The translations under genes were made by a program, and so were the position numbers. The notes beneath the pieces were generated by a model that saw only the letters and a program-made list of their open reading frames with translations, did not search any database and was not told where the DNA came from. This document shows, one piece after another, positions 62,175-64,000 of a stretch of 64,000 bases of DNA. Numbering within the stretch: position 1 is the stretch's first letter; each line of letters opens with the position of its first letter. The stretch lies in NCBI RefSeq assembly GCF_900258035.1, contig NZ_OGTP01000006.1, positions 1-64,000 on the forward strand, written 5' to 3'. The stretch is from Caballeronia novacaledonica. GTDB lineage: Bacteria > Pseudomonadota > Gammaproteobacteria > Burkholderiales > Burkholderiaceae.

Positions 62175-64000
62175 CTAGCTGTTCTTCTCCAGGTCGCGCT
62201 CTTCCTTGTAGCGCGTCTCGAAATCGCGCAGGCGCGCGGAAATCGTCGAGAGATCGTAGAAGCTCGCGGTCTTCACGTCGCGCGCCTCCTTCAGTTGCCG
62301 GATCGCGGATGGCCAGGCGCCGTCGAGCGCGAACTTCTCGGCCATCGCCTGATGCTGTTGCAGCGGATCGTTGAGACCCGCGCTCGCCTGCGCGAGATAA
62401 AACCACCAGTCGGGGCGCGTCGGTTCGGCGCGCGTTTCGCGGCGTGCGAGAACCTGCGCTTCGGCGAAACGGCGTGCGGAAAGCAGCGCTTGCAGATGCA
62501 CGTCGATGGCCGCGTGCGATTCCGGCCAGCGTTTTTGCGCGATATCCGCGAGGCGGATCGCGTCGTCGTTGCGGCCCGCGCGGCGCGCGATGTCGGCCGC
62601 GAGCACGTCGAGGCTCGGCGTGCTGCGTAGCGCCGCCGGTGCGGGCGGCGCGGGCTGCGGTTTCGGCGGCGGCGATCGGCCTTCGACGTGAACCGTCGGG
62701 AGCGCGATGTCGCTCGCCACGCGAGCCGGCTGCGCCGGCGCCGGATCGGGCCGCGGCGCGTTGCCGAGATTCAGCGCCGCGCGCGCGTTGTCGAGCGGCG
62801 TCGCGGTCATCGACGCATCCAGGCTGCGCGGCGACGACGCGGGCGGTTTCGTCGCGACGACTTCCTTCGGCGTGCGCCCGCGATCCTCCTGCTGAACCTG
62901 CGCCGATGCCGCCGCCGCGCTCGCCTCCTCGCCCTCGAACAGCTTGCGCGCCTTGGCGAGCGCGTCGCTGGCGGCGTCGTAGTTGCCCATCAACGATTGC
63001 GCGAGCGCGATCCCGTACCAGTTCGACGCCGGATTCAGCGCGGTTTGATCTTCGATTTCCGATTTGAGCCGGCTCGCGACCTCGCGATAATCGCTCGCAT
63101 AGTTCACCTGCAACACGCGCGCGCGGGCGCGCACGAACGCGTATTCGGCCGATTGGCGCGGCTGCCGGTACGGCACGCGCCGCGCCCGGCCTTCCATGTC
63201 GGCGATGCGATCGGTCGTGAGCGGATGCGTGCGCACGTAGGGCGGCACGCCGTTATCCGACATCGACGAGCGGTCGAGGCGCTCGAAGAACGCGACCATC
63301 GCGTACGGATCGTAGCCGGCGGCGGTGAGCATCTGGAAGCCGACGCGATCGGCCTCGTGCTCGGCCGCGCGCGAGAAGCGCAATTGATTGTCGACGGCGA
63401 ACGCCTGCCCGCCCATCGCGATGCCCATGCCGAGGTCGCCGCTATGCGCGAGCAAACCCGCGAGCATGCCGGCGACCATCGCGGCGAGCGCCGCGTAGGT
63501 GCTCTTTTCCTGCGTGCCGAGCATGCGCGCGATGTGACGCTGAAGCACGTGCCCCATTTCGTGGCCGATCACCGACGCCAGCTCCGACTCGGTCTGCGTC
63601 ACGGCGATCAAGCCCGTATTCACGCCGATGAAGCCGCCCGGCATCGAAAACGCGTTGATCTGCGGATCGCGCACGGCGAACAGGTCGAAATCGGGACGAT
63701 AGCCGCCCAGATACTGCGTGGCCGCGGCGGCGGAGAGCTTCGACGAGATCGAATCGAGATAGTCGCGCAGCAGCCAGTCGTCGAGATAGTCGGGATCGGC
63801 GCGGACTTCGCGCATCATCCGCTCGCCGACCTTGCGCTCGGCCTGCGGCGTGAGCGCGCCGCCGGAGCCGTCGCCGAGATCCGGTAGCTGTACCGACGAA
63901 AGCGGCGCGCGCAGACCGGACATCGTGCCGGGCCGGTTCGCGAAACGGCTTTCGGCGCCGCCGTACACGCCGAACACGCCTTCCGCGACGTTCGCGGGCA
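62175..64000 (-). CDS. bepA: BepA-like M48 metalloprotease with TPR tail (5' end outside window)
   Basis: At least 608 codons; the frame runs off the right edge, so the start and signal peptide are missing. The zinc motif is HEMGH in ASVIGHEMGHVLQRHIARML, with the third ligand expected in the SRAAEHEADRVGFQML block. GGFIGVNTGLI is also typical of the BepA/YfgC periplasmic group. TPR-like helices occupy the C-terminal half, and a Pro-rich linker (PKPQPAPPAPAAL) lies between them. In other bacteria BepA controls outer-membrane protein and LptD quality. Confidence 0.88.
   Translation of the reverse strand, partial: PANVAEGVFGVYGGAESRFANRPGTMSGLRAPLSSVQLPDLGDGSGGALTPQAERKVGERMMREVRADPDYLDDWLLRDYLDSISSKLSAAAATQYLGGYRPDFDLFAVRDPQINAFSMPGGFIGVNTGLIAVTQTESELASVIGHEMGHVLQRHIARMLGTQEKSTYAALAAMVAGMLAGLLAHSGDLGMGIAMGGQAFAVDNQLRFSRAAEHEADRVGFQMLTAAGYDPYAMVAFFERLDRSSMSDNGVPPYVRTHPLTTDRIADMEGRARRVPYRQPRQSAEYAFVRARARVLQVNYASDYREVASRLKSEIEDQTALNPASNWYGIALAQSLMGNYDAASDALAKARKLFEGEEASAAAASAQVQQEDRGRTPKEVVATKPPASSPRSLDASMTATPLDNARAALNLGNAPRPDPAPAQPARVASDIALPTVHVEGRSPPPKPQPAPPAPAALRSTPSLDVLAADIARRAGRNDDAIRLADIAQKRWPESHAAIDVHLQALLSARRFAEAQVLARRETRAEPTRPDWWFYLAQASAGLNDPLQQHQAMAEKFALDGAWPSAIRQLKEARDVKTASFYDLSTISARLRDFETRYKEERDLEKNS

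Noticed and set aside
1..64000. CRISPR arrays, tRNA and rRNA genes
   Set aside because: No regularly spaced short repeats and no cloverleaf or rRNA-like stretches were recognised on either strand by eye.

Overview
The window is chromosomal DNA of a high-GC betaproteobacterium of the family Burkholderiaceae, most likely Paraburkholderia or Caballeronia. The evidence is protein similarity (BpeAB-OprB-type efflux, a sorbitol/arabitol 'smo' cluster, the htrA/two-component/dacB neighbourhood), GC-rich codon use, and an abundant intergenic repeat with the hairpin core ACTTTCTTTGC-AGCA-GCAAAGAAAGT. I found no rRNA, tRNA, CRISPR array, prophage or intact insertion sequence.

Region 1 (about 0.2-13 kb) is a polyol catabolic locus. 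It holds an FGGY kinase, D-arabinitol 4-dehydrogenase (dalD), xylulokinase (xylB), a SorC-family regulator and a smo-type ABC operon read leftward: sorbitol dehydrogenase, binding protein, two permeases, HAD phosphatase, ATPase. The dalD-xylB unit and the smo operon are 11 kb apart but start from near-identical promoters: TTGAC(T/A), 17 bp, GATCATTCGATCA, 6 bp, then GAGCAA(A/T)TGCTC. This points to one shared regulator, probably the SorC protein between them.

Region 2 (13.2-16.3 kb) is zur-znuA-znuC-znuB, zinc uptake under Zur. The ATPase ZnuC, not the binding protein, carries a histidine-rich tail. Region 3 (16.9-21.7 kb, minus strand) holds glutathione-dependent formaldehyde detoxification (frmA and fghA), an AGE-family sugar isomerase and a further xylulokinase. 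A purine/uracil NCS2 permease follows at 22-23.4 kb.

Two roughly 600-bp elements (5171-5770 and 16285-16929) lie in regions 1-3. Both are large imperfect inverted repeats of the same family, and their asymmetric interiors are in opposite orientation. A solo 100-bp end unit sits at 113-212.

Region 4 (23.5-36.8 kb) holds two paralogous RND tripartite efflux operons in tandem. Only the second has an adjacent divergent TetR repressor (BpeR-like), with a clear AcrR-type operator. Region 5 (36.8-44.2 kb) holds an isochorismatase-like hydrolase, a GlxA-type AraC regulator, a CoxG-like membrane-anchored protein, a DUF427 protein, a secreted small protein, the periplasmic protease HtrA/MucD and an OmpR/QseC-type two-component pair. 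A CTTAA-N6-CTTAA box occurs at the same distance upstream of both the response regulator and htrA.

Region 6 (44.4-64 kb) is core genome. It carries dacB, a GDSL lipoprotein esterase, tsaC/sua5, purK-purE-purC, fba, pyk, pgk, azlCD, ilvE, a small zinc-finger protein, waaF, an NTF2-like protein, a YheT hydrolase, a conserved hypothetical and a BepA-like M48 metalloprotease cut by the right edge.
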